From CAIQJJ01 sp964606085 (lineage in GTDB: Bacteria > Chloroflexota > Anaerolineae > Anaerolineales > UBA4823), in assembly GCA_964606085.1 (NCBI GenBank), contig CAZSFD010000008.1:26600-90599 (forward strand): a stretch of 64,000 nucleotides of DNA. The letters are read 5' to 3'. Positions 33,733 to 42,348 of this stretch are shown one piece after another. The position numbers were made by a program, and so were the translations under genes. Each line of letters starts with the position of its first letter. The stretch's first letter is position 1. A model generated the notes under the pieces. That model made no database searches. It was not told the origin of the DNA and saw only the letters and a list, made by a program, of their open reading frames with translations.

Positions 33733-35052
33733 TCACTTTCCAAACTTAACCCGCAAGATGTCCTCCAGTGTCGGTTTGCCGATCTCTTGCAGTTCGTAGC
33801 GCACCCGCTGCGAGGGTTTGTTGATGTTCACGATGCGCGTCAGGTCAATCGGCGTGGCGATGATCACCATATCCACGTTGGCGTTGTTGATCGTCTCTTC
33901 CAGGTCGCAGGTCTGGGCGTCGCCGTAGCCCATGGCCGGCAGAATGGCCCCGGTAGAGGGGTACTTCTCGTAGGTGGCCTTGATCGAGCGCACGGCGAAC
34001 GGGCGCGGGTCAACGATCTCAGCGGCCCCGAACCGGCGGGCGGCCACCCAGCCAGCACCGTAGGCCATCTCGCCGTGGGTGAGGGTGGGGCCGTCTTCGA
34101 TGACGAGGACGCGCTTGCCGCGGATGGCCGCCGGGTCATCCACGAAGAGCGGGGAGGCGGCTTCGATGATGGTGGCGTTGGGGTTCATGGCGGCCAGATT
34201 GTCGCGCACTTTGATCACGTTATCGGGCGTGGCAGTATCCACTTTGTTGATCACGAACACGTCTGCCGCCCGCACATTGGTCTCGCCAGGGTGATAGGCG
34301 GCCTCGTGGCCGGGGCGGTGCGGGTCAGCCACCACAATCTGCAGATCCGATTTGTAGAAGGGGAAATCGTTGTTGCCGCCATCCCACAAGACGATGTCCA
34401 CTTCCTGCTCGGCCTGGCGCAAGATGCGTTCGTAGTCTACGCCGGCATAGACGATCACGCCGTTATCGAGGTGCGGCTCGTATTCCTCGCGCTCTTCGAT
34501 AGTACATTGATTGGCGGCCAGGTCTTCGTAGGTGGCGAAGCGCTGCACGGCCTGTTTGACCAGGTCGCCGTAGGGCATGGGGTGACGGATGGCAGCCACC
34601 TTGTAGCCCATGCCGCGCAAAATCTGTGAGACGCGGCGAGTGGTCTGGCTCTTGCCCGAACCGGTACGCACCGCACACACCGATATCACCGGTTTCGACG
34701 ATTTCACCTGGGTCAGTTGCGGCCCCATCAGGCGGAAATCGGCTCCGGCGGCCAGCACCAGTGACGCCTTGTGCATCACGTATTCGTGCGGCACATCGCT
34801 GTAGGCGAAAACGACCTGTTCCACCTGCTTTTCGCGGATCAGTTCCACCAGGTCGCTCTCGGCGTAGATGGGGATTCCGGCGGGGTAAAGCGAACCAGCC
34901 AACCCGGCAGGATAAGTGCGCCCTTCGATGTCGGGGATTTGCGTGGCGGTGAAAGCAACCACGTTGTAAGCGGGATTGTCACGAAAGGCCACATTGAAAT
35001 TGTGAAAGTCGCGCCCGGCGGCGCCCATGATGAGGGTACGGATGGGGGTCAT
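33733..35052 (-). CDS. Cyclic 2,3-diphosphoglycerate synthetase-like GTPase
   Basis: 439 residues from ATG 35052, which has AAGGAG upstream. The N-terminus is a Rossmann-like part (TLIMGAAGRDFHNFN), followed by a P-loop TGSGKSQTTRRV near residue 130 and DIVLWDGGNNDFPFYKSD and VINKVDTA, typical of SIMIBI-like GTPases. The whole matches the group annotated as cyclic 2,3-diphosphoglycerate synthetase. In methanogens that enzyme makes cDPG, but the bacterial relatives have no proven role, so a kinase or metallochaperone-like GTPase is an alternative. It stands between bioY and argS. Confidence 0.75.
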   Translation of the reverse strand: MTPIRTLIMGAAGRDFHNFNVAFRDNPAYNVVAFTATQIPDIEGRTYPAGLAGSLYPAGIPIYAESDLVELIREKQVEQVVFAYSDVPHEYVMHKASLVLAAGADFRLMGPQLTQVKSSKPVISVCAVRTGSGKSQTTRRVSQILRGMGYKVAAIRHPMPYGDLVKQAVQRFATYEDLAANQCTIEEREEYEPHLDNGVIVYAGVDYERILRQAEQEVDIVLWDGGNNDFPFYKSDLQIVVADPHRPGHEAAYHPGETNVRAADVFVINKVDTATPDNVIKVRDNLAAMNPNATIIEAASPLFVDDPAAIRGKRVLVIEDGPTLTHGEMAYGAGWVAARRFGAAEIVDPRPFAVRSIKATYEKYPSTGAILPAMGYGDAQTCDLEETINNANVDMVIIATPIDLTRIVNINKPSQRVRYELQEIGKPTLEDILRVKFGK

Positions 35053-35083
35053 ATATTTTATACTCCTTGGAAAACAATTTTCT

Positions 35084-35132
35084 CGTGATGCGTGATACGT
35101 GGCTTCGAAGCACGTATCACGTTTCACGAGTC
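35084..35132. repeat. Imperfect 20-bp palindromic repeat
   Basis: CTCGTGATGCGTGATACGTG and CACGTATCACGTTTCACGAG are inverted repeats with two mismatches around GCTTCGAAG-like bases. It lies in the gap between argS and the cDPG-synthetase-like gene. Confidence 0.6.
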
Positions 35133-35192
35133 ACATCACTTCTGGGGCTGTGATGCCCAGTCGTGCCAAGGGTCTGGCAAGAAACGAGCCGC

Positions 35193-36998
35193 TTACATTA
35201 CGTCAGGGGCCTGGATGCCCAGCAGATTGAGGGCGTTCGCCATAGACTGTTTGGCGGCAGTCACCAGCGCCAGGCGGGATGTACGCACTTCGGGTTCAGC
35301 TTTCAACACCGGGCAGGCATCGTAAAAATCGTTGAAGGCGCGGGCAATTTCGTAGGCCAGATTGGTGATTTGCAGCGGTTTGTAATCGGCGGCGGCGCGC
35401 TGCACTTCGGCGGGCAAGCGCGAGATCAGGTCAATCAATTGGATTTCAGTGGGATGGAGTTCGCCATTGAACGTTGAAGGTTGAAGGTTGGGTGAACTTT
35501 CAACTTGCAGACCTTCCACCGCAGCTTTGCGCAACATGCTATTACAGCGCACATGCGCATATTGGATATACGGCGCGGCCTGACCGTTGAAATCGAGGGC
35601 GGTTTGCCAGTCGAAGGTGACGATTTTGCCGTTTTCGCGTGAGAGCATGGGGTATTTGATCGCGCCAATGCCCACCGCCTGCGCCACGGCTTGCATCTGC
35701 GCTTCGCTGAGTGAGGGGTTTTTCTGGCGCACGACTTCGAGGGCGCGGGCGGTGGCCTCGCGGATCAGGTCTTCGAGCAGCACCACCGTGCCATCGCGGG
35801 AGGCCATCACCACATTGCCAGGCAGGTTGACCAGTTCGTAGGCCACATGCTGGCATTTGGCGGCATTTTCGTAGCCGGCAATCTCCAAAATCTTGAATAC
35901 CTGCTGGAAGTGCAGGCTCTGGCGCACGTCCACCACGTAGATGGATTTTTCCAGGTCGGGGTAATCGCTGAATTTTTGGTAGACCAGCGCCAGGTCTTCG
36001 GTGGCGTAAAGGGCGGTGTTATCGGAGCGCAAGATGACCGCCACGCGGTATTTTTCTTTGCTCAGGCCAAGTTTCTCGTCAATTTTGACCACCACCGCTT
36101 CGCCGTTTGGACGGCCATCATCGGCAATGCCCATCGAAATCAGCTCTTCAACGATTTCTTTGCCGGGCTGCTCGGCCTGACTGTTGAAATAGTAGCGGTC
36201 AAAGTGGATGTCGAGCAGGTCGTACATCTCGGTGAAGCCGTCCAGCGACCACTGGCGGGTTTCCTCCCATAGCTTGACCACTTCGGGGTCACGCTGATCC
36301 CAACGGGCGTAGAGGGCGCGCACTTCGCCTTCCAACTCCGGGTTTTCCTCGAGACGCCGTGATGCCTCGGCGTAGACGCTGCCCATCCACTTGGTCACGT
36401 CTTTTTCGGGGCGTTCGCCAGCGTGCTTCGTCTGATAGTTCCACAGCCATTTGATCACATGCAGGCCCATATCGCCAGGATAGTTGGCGCGCACGACGTC
36501 GTAACCGGCAAATTCCAACATGCGGCACAGCACATCGCCCAAAATGGCGGAGCGCAGGTGGCCAACGTGAAAGGCCTTGTGCGTGTTGGGCTGCGAAAAT
36601 TCCACCATCACGCGCTGGCCTTTCGGCTGGCCGCGACCGAAATCGTTGCCTTGCGCCACAACATTGCCCACCACACGGCGGGCAAATTCGGCAGTATCGA
36701 AATACAGGTTGAGATAGCCCTTGACCGCTTCGATGCGGGCAAAACCAGCCGGCGTCCCCAGGGCGGCGGCAACCTTTTGGGCAATTTCTTGGGCGTGCTG
36801 TGGCACGTTGACGCCCTGCCCGGTGCGCTCTCGGATCAATTTGGCATCGGCGGCAGCCAGGGGGAAAAAGGTGGTGGAAATACCCCACTGGCCCGCAAAG
36901 GGGATAGGCGTCCAGTTGAGGGCGAGGGTGGGTAGGCCGTTTTCGGTGCAATAGGCGCTGATCAGTGCTTCGATGGTTTGTTGTTCGGTATCAAACAT
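35193..36998 (-). CDS. argS: Arginyl-tRNA synthetase
   Basis: 601 residues. The class I HIGH motif appears as HVGH near residue 144 in FSQPNTHKAFHVGHLRS, as in ArgS. The second signature is poorly conserved (VMASRDGTVVLLEDL in place of KMSKS), a known variation in ArgS. The DALR anticodon-binding domain fills about residues 470-601 (ITNLAYEIARAFNDFYDACP). It charges tRNA-Arg. The gene lies after rpsT on the same strand, with a hairpin between, and its ribosome site is weak. Confidence 0.93.
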   Translation of the reverse strand: MFDTEQQTIEALISAYCTENGLPTLALNWTPIPFAGQWGISTTFFPLAAADAKLIRERTGQGVNVPQHAQEIAQKVAAALGTPAGFARIEAVKGYLNLYFDTAEFARRVVGNVVAQGNDFGRGQPKGQRVMVEFSQPNTHKAFHVGHLRSAILGDVLCRMLEFAGYDVVRANYPGDMGLHVIKWLWNYQTKHAGERPEKDVTKWMGSVYAEASRRLEENPELEGEVRALYARWDQRDPEVVKLWEETRQWSLDGFTEMYDLLDIHFDRYYFNSQAEQPGKEIVEELISMGIADDGRPNGEAVVVKIDEKLGLSKEKYRVAVILRSDNTALYATEDLALVYQKFSDYPDLEKSIYVVDVRQSLHFQQVFKILEIAGYENAAKCQHVAYELVNLPGNVVMASRDGTVVLLEDLIREATARALEVVRQKNPSLSEAQMQAVAQAVGIGAIKYPMLSRENGKIVTFDWQTALDFNGQAAPYIQYAHVRCNSMLRKAAVEGLQVESSPNLQPSTFNGELHPTEIQLIDLISRLPAEVQRAAADYKPLQITNLAYEIARAFNDFYDACPVLKAEPEVRTSRLALVTAAKQSMANALNLLGIQAPDVM

Positions 36999-37016
36999 GA
37001 CATCTCAAATGAAAAG

Positions 37017-37054
37017 CGGGAGCGGCGCTCACATGAGCACAACTCCCGCAAAAC
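37017..37054 (-). terminator. Hairpin between rpsT and argS
   Basis: GCGGGAG (near 37017) and CTCCCGC (near 37047) form a stem with an inner GCTCA/TGAGC stem. It follows the end of rpsT on the minus strand and may attenuate or process the transcript into argS. Confidence 0.5.
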
Positions 37055-37109
37055 GGTTCGGACATTCATCAAACTCAAAGTCGCCGGCGGGCGACCTCGA
37101 GCCAGGAAA

Positions 37110-37376
37110 CTATTGCGCCAGCTTGTTCAGGCTTTTCATCAAGCGGCTCTTGCGGCGGGCAGCGTTGTTTTTGTGGAGCACGCCTTTTTCCGCGGCTTTA
37201 TCGAGCGCACGGATTGCCTTGAGCGTGGCCTCACGCGCGTCGCTTTCCTTCCCCGCTTCGATGGCTTCGCGCGCGCCTTTGACAAAGGTGCGGGCGCGGC
37301 TGGTGTGTAAGCGGTTGCGAAGGCGGCGCTTGGGGTTCTGCCGCATACGTTTGATTGCTGATTTCGTGTTCGCCAA
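37110..37376 (-). CDS. rpsT: Small ribosomal subunit protein bS20
   Basis: 88 residues, the usual size. The N-terminus ANTKSAIKRMRQNPKRRLRN and the Lys/Arg-rich helices with ending LNKLAQ are typical of S20. It binds 16S rRNA near the 5' domain. It is monocistronic or weakly linked with argS, with a terminator-like hairpin between them. Confidence 0.95.
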   Translation of the reverse strand: MANTKSAIKRMRQNPKRRLRNRLHTSRARTFVKGAREAIEAGKESDAREATLKAIRALDKAAEKGVLHKNNAARRKSRLMKSLNKLAQ

Positions 37377-37552
37377 CTTAGACCTCCAAAACTATCAAAA
37401 AACGGCTATGGTGATACTGCCGGTTTGTCCTTTTGCACGGCGGCTAATTTTACATGAGGGGGTAAGATTTGTCCAGCCCCGATTTATGCGTGTGCCGGCA
37501 TCCATCGAATGATTAGAAACCCCCACCACATCTACTCACCGGCTTTTTTTTG

Positions 37553-37561
37553 TGGTATAAG
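37553..37561 (+). promoter_or_regulatory. Extended -10 promoter of the 6S-like RNA
   Basis: TGGTATAAG is a TGnTATAAT-type extended -10 box. Its predicted start site (37568-37570) coincides with the first base of the long closing stem of the RNA. Confidence 0.6.
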
Positions 37562-37569
37562 AAGCATAA

Positions 37570-37746
37570 CCCTGCTGTGCAGGTGTGCGGTTTATCCGGT
37601 CCTGAGCCAACAGTGATTAAACCGGTTCCAATCTTGAGAACGTGACGCGATAGGCTTGAGCCAAGGCGGAGCTTTCCGGGAGGAACCAGACCTGCGAAGG
37701 CAGGTTCAGAACCTTACCGTACACGGCATGGTGGGGTGTTGTTTTT
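37570..37746 (+). ncRNA. ssrS: Probable 6S RNA
   Basis: A structured transcript of about 170 bases can be folded from the sequence. Positions 37570-37580 and 37583-37590 pair with 37717-37736 in a 19-pair closing stem (with wobble pairs) broken by a small internal loop. The inner part has GGTCCTGAGCCAAC near the 5' side and a GGTTCAGAACC segment near the 3' side, similar to CCTGAGCC and the 3' half of known 6S RNAs. ACCTGC-GAAG-GCAGGT is an internal hairpin. A T-rich tract follows the stem. 6S RNA mimics an open promoter and holds RNA polymerase in stationary phase. Another structured RNA remains possible. The rest of 37377-37804 holds no gene. Confidence 0.6.
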
Positions 37747-37765
37747 GCTGGAGTAGATGGAAAAA

Positions 37766-37798
37766 ATCTGCCTCCCTGGTAAACCGGGGAGGCAGATG
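37766..37798. terminator. Terminator at the end of the nrtR-like gene
   Basis: ATCTGCCTCCC (37766-37776) pairs with GGGAGGCAGAT (37787-37797), with CCGGTTTACCAGG-like bases inside. It lies after the end of the minus-strand Nudix gene and after the 6S RNA on the plus strand. Confidence 0.65.
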
Positions 37799-37804
37799 CC
37801 ATTT

Positions 37805-38491
37805 TCAGGGGAAAAGTCGCCTGGCTTTGACTTCGGCAACCGCATCGGGGCGGTAGCGATAGAGCCGGGCGGGGCGTCCTTCGCCGCCGCGCAGGTGGGG
37901 TGTGGGTTCGATGATATTGGCATCCAGGATGCGGCGGCGGAAATTGCGTTTATCCAGGCTTTCGCCAAGCACAATCTCGTAGGTATATTGCAGTTCACTC
38001 AAGCTAAATTCAGCCGGCAATAATTCGAAGCCTACGGCGGTGTATTCCAGTTTGTAGCGCAAGCGACGCAGGGCATACGTGATGATCTGTTCGTGATCGA
38101 AGGCCAGGGGGGGTAATTCGACCACGGGAAACCAGTGGGCCTGCGCGGCATCGTGGCCGCCCTCGCTGCGAATGGGGGCATCGGCGCGAATCAGGGCAAA
38201 GTAGGCCACGGTGACGACGCGCCCGCGTGGGTCACGGTGCGGGTCGCCATAGGTGTAGAGTTGCTCAAGGTAGGCGTCTTTCAGGCCAGTTTCTTCTTCC
38301 AACTCGCGCAAGGCTGCTTCTTCCAGCGATTCTTCCTCGCGGACAAAGCCGCCCGGTAACGCCCAGCTACCCGCAAACGGCTCTTCGCCACGACGCACTA
38401 ACAACACGTGCAATTGATCGTCACGGAGCGTGAAAATAATGGGGTCAACGGTCAGGGCCGGGCGGGAATGTCGGTAAGTGTAGGGAGACAT
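37805..38491 (-). CDS. NrtR-like Nudix transcription regulator
   Basis: 228 residues from ATG 38491. The N-terminal Nudix domain has an intact box at residues 48-70 (GFVREEE ... RELEEETGL). The C-terminal part, with LPAEFSLSELQYTYEIVLG, is the winged helix of NrtR, the ADP-ribose-sensing repressor of NAD synthesis. An intact box means that catalysis is possible, while many NrtR proteins have lost it. No NAD genes are in the window; LarE, which acts on an NAD-derived cofactor, is 9 kb away. Alternative: an ADP-ribose pyrophosphatase with the same C-terminus. Confidence 0.85.
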   Translation of the reverse strand: MSPYTYRHSRPALTVDPIIFTLRDDQLHVLLVRRGEEPFAGSWALPGGFVREEESLEEAALRELEEETGLKDAYLEQLYTYGDPHRDPRGRVVTVAYFALIRADAPIRSEGGHDAAQAHWFPVVELPPLAFDHEQIITYALRRLRYKLEYTAVGFELLPAEFSLSELQYTYEIVLGESLDKRNFRRRILDANIIEPTPHLRGGEGRPARLYRYRPDAVAEVKARRLFP

Positions 38492-38571
38492 GGCAGCTTT
38501 CTTGCAACGATGAGATAGGTTGTGAGCAACTATACAACGGATTGTAAGGTGTGGCAAGTGTCCCCCTTCGG

Positions 38572-38577
38572 TATAAT
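38572..38577 (+). promoter_or_regulatory. -10 box of the CBM9-like lipoprotein gene
   Basis: A perfect TATAAT lies 25 bases before the ATG at 38603, followed by a GGAGG site. No clear -35 was seen. Confidence 0.55.
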
Positions 38578-38602
38578 ACGATAAGCGTTCCTGGAGGAAT
38601 TT

Positions 38603-39490
38603 ATGAGAAACAAATTCGCTATGCTGGCATTCTGCACGCTCTTATTGGCCGTTTTGGCCTGTAACCTGCCTGTGCGCGCGCCAACCCCTGCTGCCAACGA
38701 TGAAATCTCACTGACGGTCACTGCCCTGACACGCTTGCTGCAAGAAAATACGCCAGGCCCGGCGCGGGCATCCACAGAAACCGCCATCAGGCAGATGGAA
38801 GACAACGCAACTTCAGGCCCACTGCCAACGGCCCCTGCCGAAGTGCGCCTGGTAACCGGGATTTCGGCGGCTTATCTGTCTATACCGCCGGTGCTGGATG
38901 GGCGGCTGGACGAATGGCCGCAACCGGGGTTTTTGATTGCATCGCCTGTATATGGCATCGAAAACTGGCGCGGGGTAGATGATCTTTCCGGCGAGGGGAT
39001 GTTTGGGTGGGATGAAGATTATCTTTACCTCGCATTGCACGTTACCGATGATGTTTACATCCAAAATGCCACTGGCACACACATTTACAAAGGGGATAGC
39101 ATCGAAATCCTTTTCGACGCTGACCTGGCTGGCGACTTTCACGACAACAACTTGAGCGACGATGATTCTCACCTGGGAATGATGGCGGGGATTCCATCGG
39201 TCGGCTTCAGCCCACAGGCTTATCAATGGCTGCCGAGTCACCTGGAAGGCGAGCGCGCCGAGATCACCCTGGTTGCCCTGTCCACATCCACAGGCTACGA
39301 TCTCGAAGCGGTCATCCCCTGGAAGGTTTTGGGTGTCACCCCGCTGGCCTGGCAACACTATGGCTTTGCCATCTCCATTTCAGATAATGATAAAGAAGGC
39401 ACCGTTTTGCAGCAAAGCATGATATCCAACACCCCTGATCGCCGCGTCAACAAGCCCACCACCTGGGGCGATCTGGTCTTGACAAAATAA
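38603..39490 (+). CDS. Lipoprotein with CBM9/DOMON-like domain
   Basis: 295 residues. The lipobox LAVLAC puts the lipid Cys at about residue 18. A helical or flexible stretch to about residue 80 is followed by a CBM9-like sandwich: VLDGRLDEWPQ, the DEDYLYLALHVTDD strand and GDSIEILFDADL, typical of family 9 carbohydrate-binding modules. GGAGG stands before the ATG. It has no catalytic part, so it may bind glycan at the cell surface. It lies alone between the NrtR-like gene and the glg cluster. Confidence 0.8.
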   Translation: MRNKFAMLAFCTLLLAVLACNLPVRAPTPAANDEISLTVTALTRLLQENTPGPARASTETAIRQMEDNATSGPLPTAPAEVRLVTGISAAYLSIPPVLDGRLDEWPQPGFLIASPVYGIENWRGVDDLSGEGMFGWDEDYLYLALHVTDDVYIQNATGTHIYKGDSIEILFDADLAGDFHDNNLSDDDSHLGMMAGIPSVGFSPQAYQWLPSHLEGERAEITLVALSTSTGYDLEAVIPWKVLGVTPLAWQHYGFAISISDNDKEGTVLQQSMISNTPDRRVNKPTTWGDLVLTK

Positions 39491-39491
39491 A

Positions 39492-39515
39492 AACCGGGCC
39501 AACCCATAGCCCGGT
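39492..39515 (+). terminator. Terminator after the CBM9-like gene
   Basis: ACCGGGC, loop CAACCCAT-like, AGCCCGGT, starting two bases after the stop. A second hairpin (39534-39563, GCGCGGATGGCT/AGCCATCTGCGC) lies at the end of malQ. Confidence 0.7.
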
Positions 39516-39533
39516 CTTGCGAAACATCCTGAT

Positions 39534-39563
39534 GCGCGGATGGCTGGTGAAGCCATCTGCGCG
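39534..39563 (-). terminator. Hairpin after malQ
   Basis: GCGCGGATGGCT and AGCCATCTGCGC form a 12-pair stem with one mismatch, seven bases beyond the end of malQ on the minus strand. Confidence 0.55.
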
Positions 39564-39569
39564 TCTGTG

Positions 39570-41087
39570 TTATAAACCGTTGCGTAAGCTGTTCTGGCGC
39601 GAATACAAGTGGTTGATCTCACTGATGTAACCGCGCATCTGTTCGTTCATCGCATCGGGGGACATGCGCCAGGCCCAGTTGCCCGTGGGATTGCCAGGGT
39701 AATTCATGCGAGCTTCATTGCCCAGGTTGAGAAAATCTTGCAGGGGCGCCAGGGCAAATACAGCCACGGAGCCCCAGGCCAGCCGAATGAGCTTTTCGGC
39801 AATCGTTTCAGCGGTCACGCCGCCCAAATAGCTGTTGGCGAAATCGCTCTCAGCCGTATGGGCCACACGCTCAAACCAGCCTCGGGTCGTGTCATTGTCG
39901 TGAGTGCCGGTGTATACCACGCAGTTGGGATCGGTATAGTGATGGGGTAGTGTCGGTTCTTCGGGGTCACCATAGAAGGCAAATTGCAGCACTTTCATGC
40001 CTGGCAGTTCGTATGTGTCGCGCAGCTTAACCACATCGGGGGTGATCACGCCCAGGTCTTCGGCAATGATCGGCAGGCGGCCCAAGGCCTGACGCACATT
40101 CTTGAAGAAATCCATGCCAGGTGCGGGCACCCACAAGCCATGGATGGCCGTTTCAGCATCACCGGGGATTTCCCAATAGCCGGCGAAGCCACGGAAATGA
40201 TCCACGCGCACAATATCCACCATGCTCAACACGGCGCGAATGCGATCCAGCCACCAGGTGTAGCCGCTCGCCGTATGAACATCCCAGCGGTAAAGCGGGT
40301 TACCCCACAACTGGCCGGTAGCAGAAAAATAATCCGGCGGCACGCCAGCCACAACGGTTGTTTTGCCATCTTCATCGAGGTAAAACAGATCGGGGTTGGC
40401 CCACACGTCTGCGCTATCGTGGGCGACGAAAATGGGGATATCGCCGATGATCTGGATATTGTGTTCGCGGGTGTGGGCGCGCAGAGCCTGCCACTGGCGG
40501 AAGAAAATGAACTGACGAAAGACCTGCCGTTCGATGCCAGGGGCATATTGCTGGCGGGCCGCTTCGAGCGCTTCCGGTTGGCGTTGGCGCAGGGGGGCAT
40601 CCCATGTCCACCAGGGAGCGCCATCATGGGCTTCTTTGATCGCCATGAACAAGGCGAAATCATCCAACCAGGCCGACTGCTGCTGGCGGAAACGGTTGAA
40701 ATCGTCGGTGAGTTGACTCTTTTGCCGAAAGCGTTCGTAAGCGCGGTCAAGCATCTCTACTTTCCAGCGAATGACCGGGCCGTAATCCACACGATCGTCA
40801 GGAAAATTGGGCTGGTCAGCCAGGTCTTTCTCGCTGTCAAGCAGGCCCTCGTACAAAAGTGTTTCGATGCTGATCAGGTATGGGTTTCCAGCAAAGGCCG
40901 AGAAGCATTGATAGGGTGAATCGGCATAGCCTGTGGGGCCGAGGGGAAGCACCTGCCATAAAGCACAACCCGTTTCAGCCATGAAATCTACCCAGCGATG
41001 CGCCTGGGGGCCAATTTCACCGATGCCATACGAGCCAGGTAAGCTGGTGGGATGGAGAATAATGCCGGATGAACGCTTAAAATTCAT
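39570..41087 (-). CDS. malQ: 4-alpha-glucanotransferase
   Basis: 505 residues from ATG 41087. The N-terminus RSSGIILHPTSLPGSYGIGE and WQVLPLGPTGYADSPYQ are typical of MalQ (GH77). VRVDHFRGF holds the nucleophile Asp, IIAEDLG the acid/base Glu and TGTHDNDT the third Asp. It transfers maltodextrin units in glycogen turnover. The start overlaps the glgC stop by 11 bases, so the genes are coupled. Order on this strand: receiver fusion, glgA, glgC, malQ. Confidence 0.95.
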   Translation of the reverse strand: MNFKRSSGIILHPTSLPGSYGIGEIGPQAHRWVDFMAETGCALWQVLPLGPTGYADSPYQCFSAFAGNPYLISIETLLYEGLLDSEKDLADQPNFPDDRVDYGPVIRWKVEMLDRAYERFRQKSQLTDDFNRFRQQQSAWLDDFALFMAIKEAHDGAPWWTWDAPLRQRQPEALEAARQQYAPGIERQVFRQFIFFRQWQALRAHTREHNIQIIGDIPIFVAHDSADVWANPDLFYLDEDGKTTVVAGVPPDYFSATGQLWGNPLYRWDVHTASGYTWWLDRIRAVLSMVDIVRVDHFRGFAGYWEIPGDAETAIHGLWVPAPGMDFFKNVRQALGRLPIIAEDLGVITPDVVKLRDTYELPGMKVLQFAFYGDPEEPTLPHHYTDPNCVVYTGTHDNDTTRGWFERVAHTAESDFANSYLGGVTAETIAEKLIRLAWGSVAVFALAPLQDFLNLGNEARMNYPGNPTGNWAWRMSPDAMNEQMRGYISEINHLYSRQNSLRNGL

Positions 41088-42348
41088 AGGGGGGCCTTTG
41101 GGTGTTGATCTGGGTATATGCGGAAATACGGTTGGTGGCAGGCGGGTAATCTGCCGCGACAACATCTGTACCAATGACGGCGCCGGGTTCGATAACCCAA
41201 CCGGGGGGGATCATGCTATTCTTGCCGATCATGCAAACGATAAGCGGCTTATCGGCAACGGCCGCCGCGCCAACGTGGCAGTTTTGTCCAATTTGAGCGC
41301 GCTTATCTACAATGGCACGCTCCACGGTTGCACCGCTTTCGACCACGCAATCGGTCAGCAGGATTGATTCGTAAACCGTCGCGCCGGAGGCCACGCGCAC
41401 CCCCGGCGACAACACGCTGCGAACCACCCGCGCCCCATCGGCAATCACACAGCCATCACAAATCAGGCTGTCTTCCACGTGTGCGCCGCGTGCGAACCAA
41501 ACCGGCGGGCGCTCCTCGGTGCGGGTGTGGATGATCCACGAGCGGTTATACAGATCGAAAGCACAGCCGGTTTCGAGCAAATCCATGTGCGCCTGCCAAT
41601 AGGAGTTCACCGTACCGACATCTACCCAATAGCCGGTGTAGGGGTAGGCAAACAAGGGCTGCTGTTCGTTGACCATGCGCGGCAAGATGTCTTTGCCAAA
41701 ATCGTGGCTGGAGTCTTTGCGCTGGTGGTCTTCCCACAACACCCGGTCGAGGGTATCCATATCGAACAGATAAACGCCCATGTTGGCGCGGTCGGAAGGC
41801 GGGTTGGCCGGCTTTTCGATAAAGGATGTCACCCGGTAGTCGTCATCCATGCCAACGATGCCAAAACGCGACGCTTCGGCGAGCGGCACCGAAATGGTGG
41901 CCATGGTGGCAGCGGCAGCGTGTTCTCGATGAAAGGCGATCATGGCCGCATAATTCATTTGATAGATGTGGTCGCCCGCCATAATCAAGACCAGGTCTGG
42001 CGAGCCGCTTTTGATGAAACGGAAATTTTGCTGCACGGCATCGGCTGTGCCAACGAACCAATCGGACGGGCCGCGGCCTTTGTAGGGGGTGTATATGCGC
42101 ACGCCGCCGGTGAAATCGCGGTTGAGGTCCCAGGGGCCGCCAGCGCCAATATGTTCGATGAGCGAATGGGGACGATATTGCGCCAGCAGCATGACATCGA
42201 AAATGCCCGAATTGACGCAATTGGATAGGGCAAAGTCAATGATGCGATATTTTCCGGCAAAAGGCACGGCGGGCTTGGTGCGTTTGGCGGTCAACACGCC
42301 CAGCCGCGAGCCTTCGCCACCAGCCAAAATAACAGCCCGAGTTTTCAC
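41077..42348 (-). CDS. glgC: Glucose-1-phosphate adenylyltransferase
   Basis: 423 residues using GTG 42348; the GTG overlaps the glgA stop (GTGA) and has GGGAG upstream. A longer frame up to 42441 lies wholly within glgA and is unlikely. The N-terminus VILAGGEGSRLG is the nucleotide-binding loop; AGDHIYQMNY and FIEKP follow. The C-terminal left-handed helix carries hexapeptide repeats. It makes ADP-glucose for glycogen synthesis from glucose-1-phosphate, a product that the cellobiose phosphorylase of this window could also supply. Confidence 0.95.
   Translation of the reverse strand: MKTRAVILAGGEGSRLGVLTAKRTKPAVPFAGKYRIIDFALSNCVNSGIFDVMLLAQYRPHSLIEHIGAGGPWDLNRDFTGGVRIYTPYKGRGPSDWFVGTADAVQQNFRFIKSGSPDLVLIMAGDHIYQMNYAAMIAFHREHAAAATMATISVPLAEASRFGIVGMDDDYRVTSFIEKPANPPSDRANMGVYLFDMDTLDRVLWEDHQRKDSSHDFGKDILPRMVNEQQPLFAYPYTGYWVDVGTVNSYWQAHMDLLETGCAFDLYNRSWIIHTRTEERPPVWFARGAHVEDSLICDGCVIADGARVVRSVLSPGVRVASGATVYESILLTDCVVESGATVERAIVDKRAQIGQNCHVGAAAVADKPLIVCMIGKNSMIPPGWVIEPGAVIGTDVVAADYPPATNRISAYTQINTQRPPYEF

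Noticed and set aside
38579..38592. LacI-like site in the CBM9 lipoprotein leader (ATAAGCGTTCC)
   Set aside because: Only about half of the positions are symmetric, so it is not distinguishable from chance.
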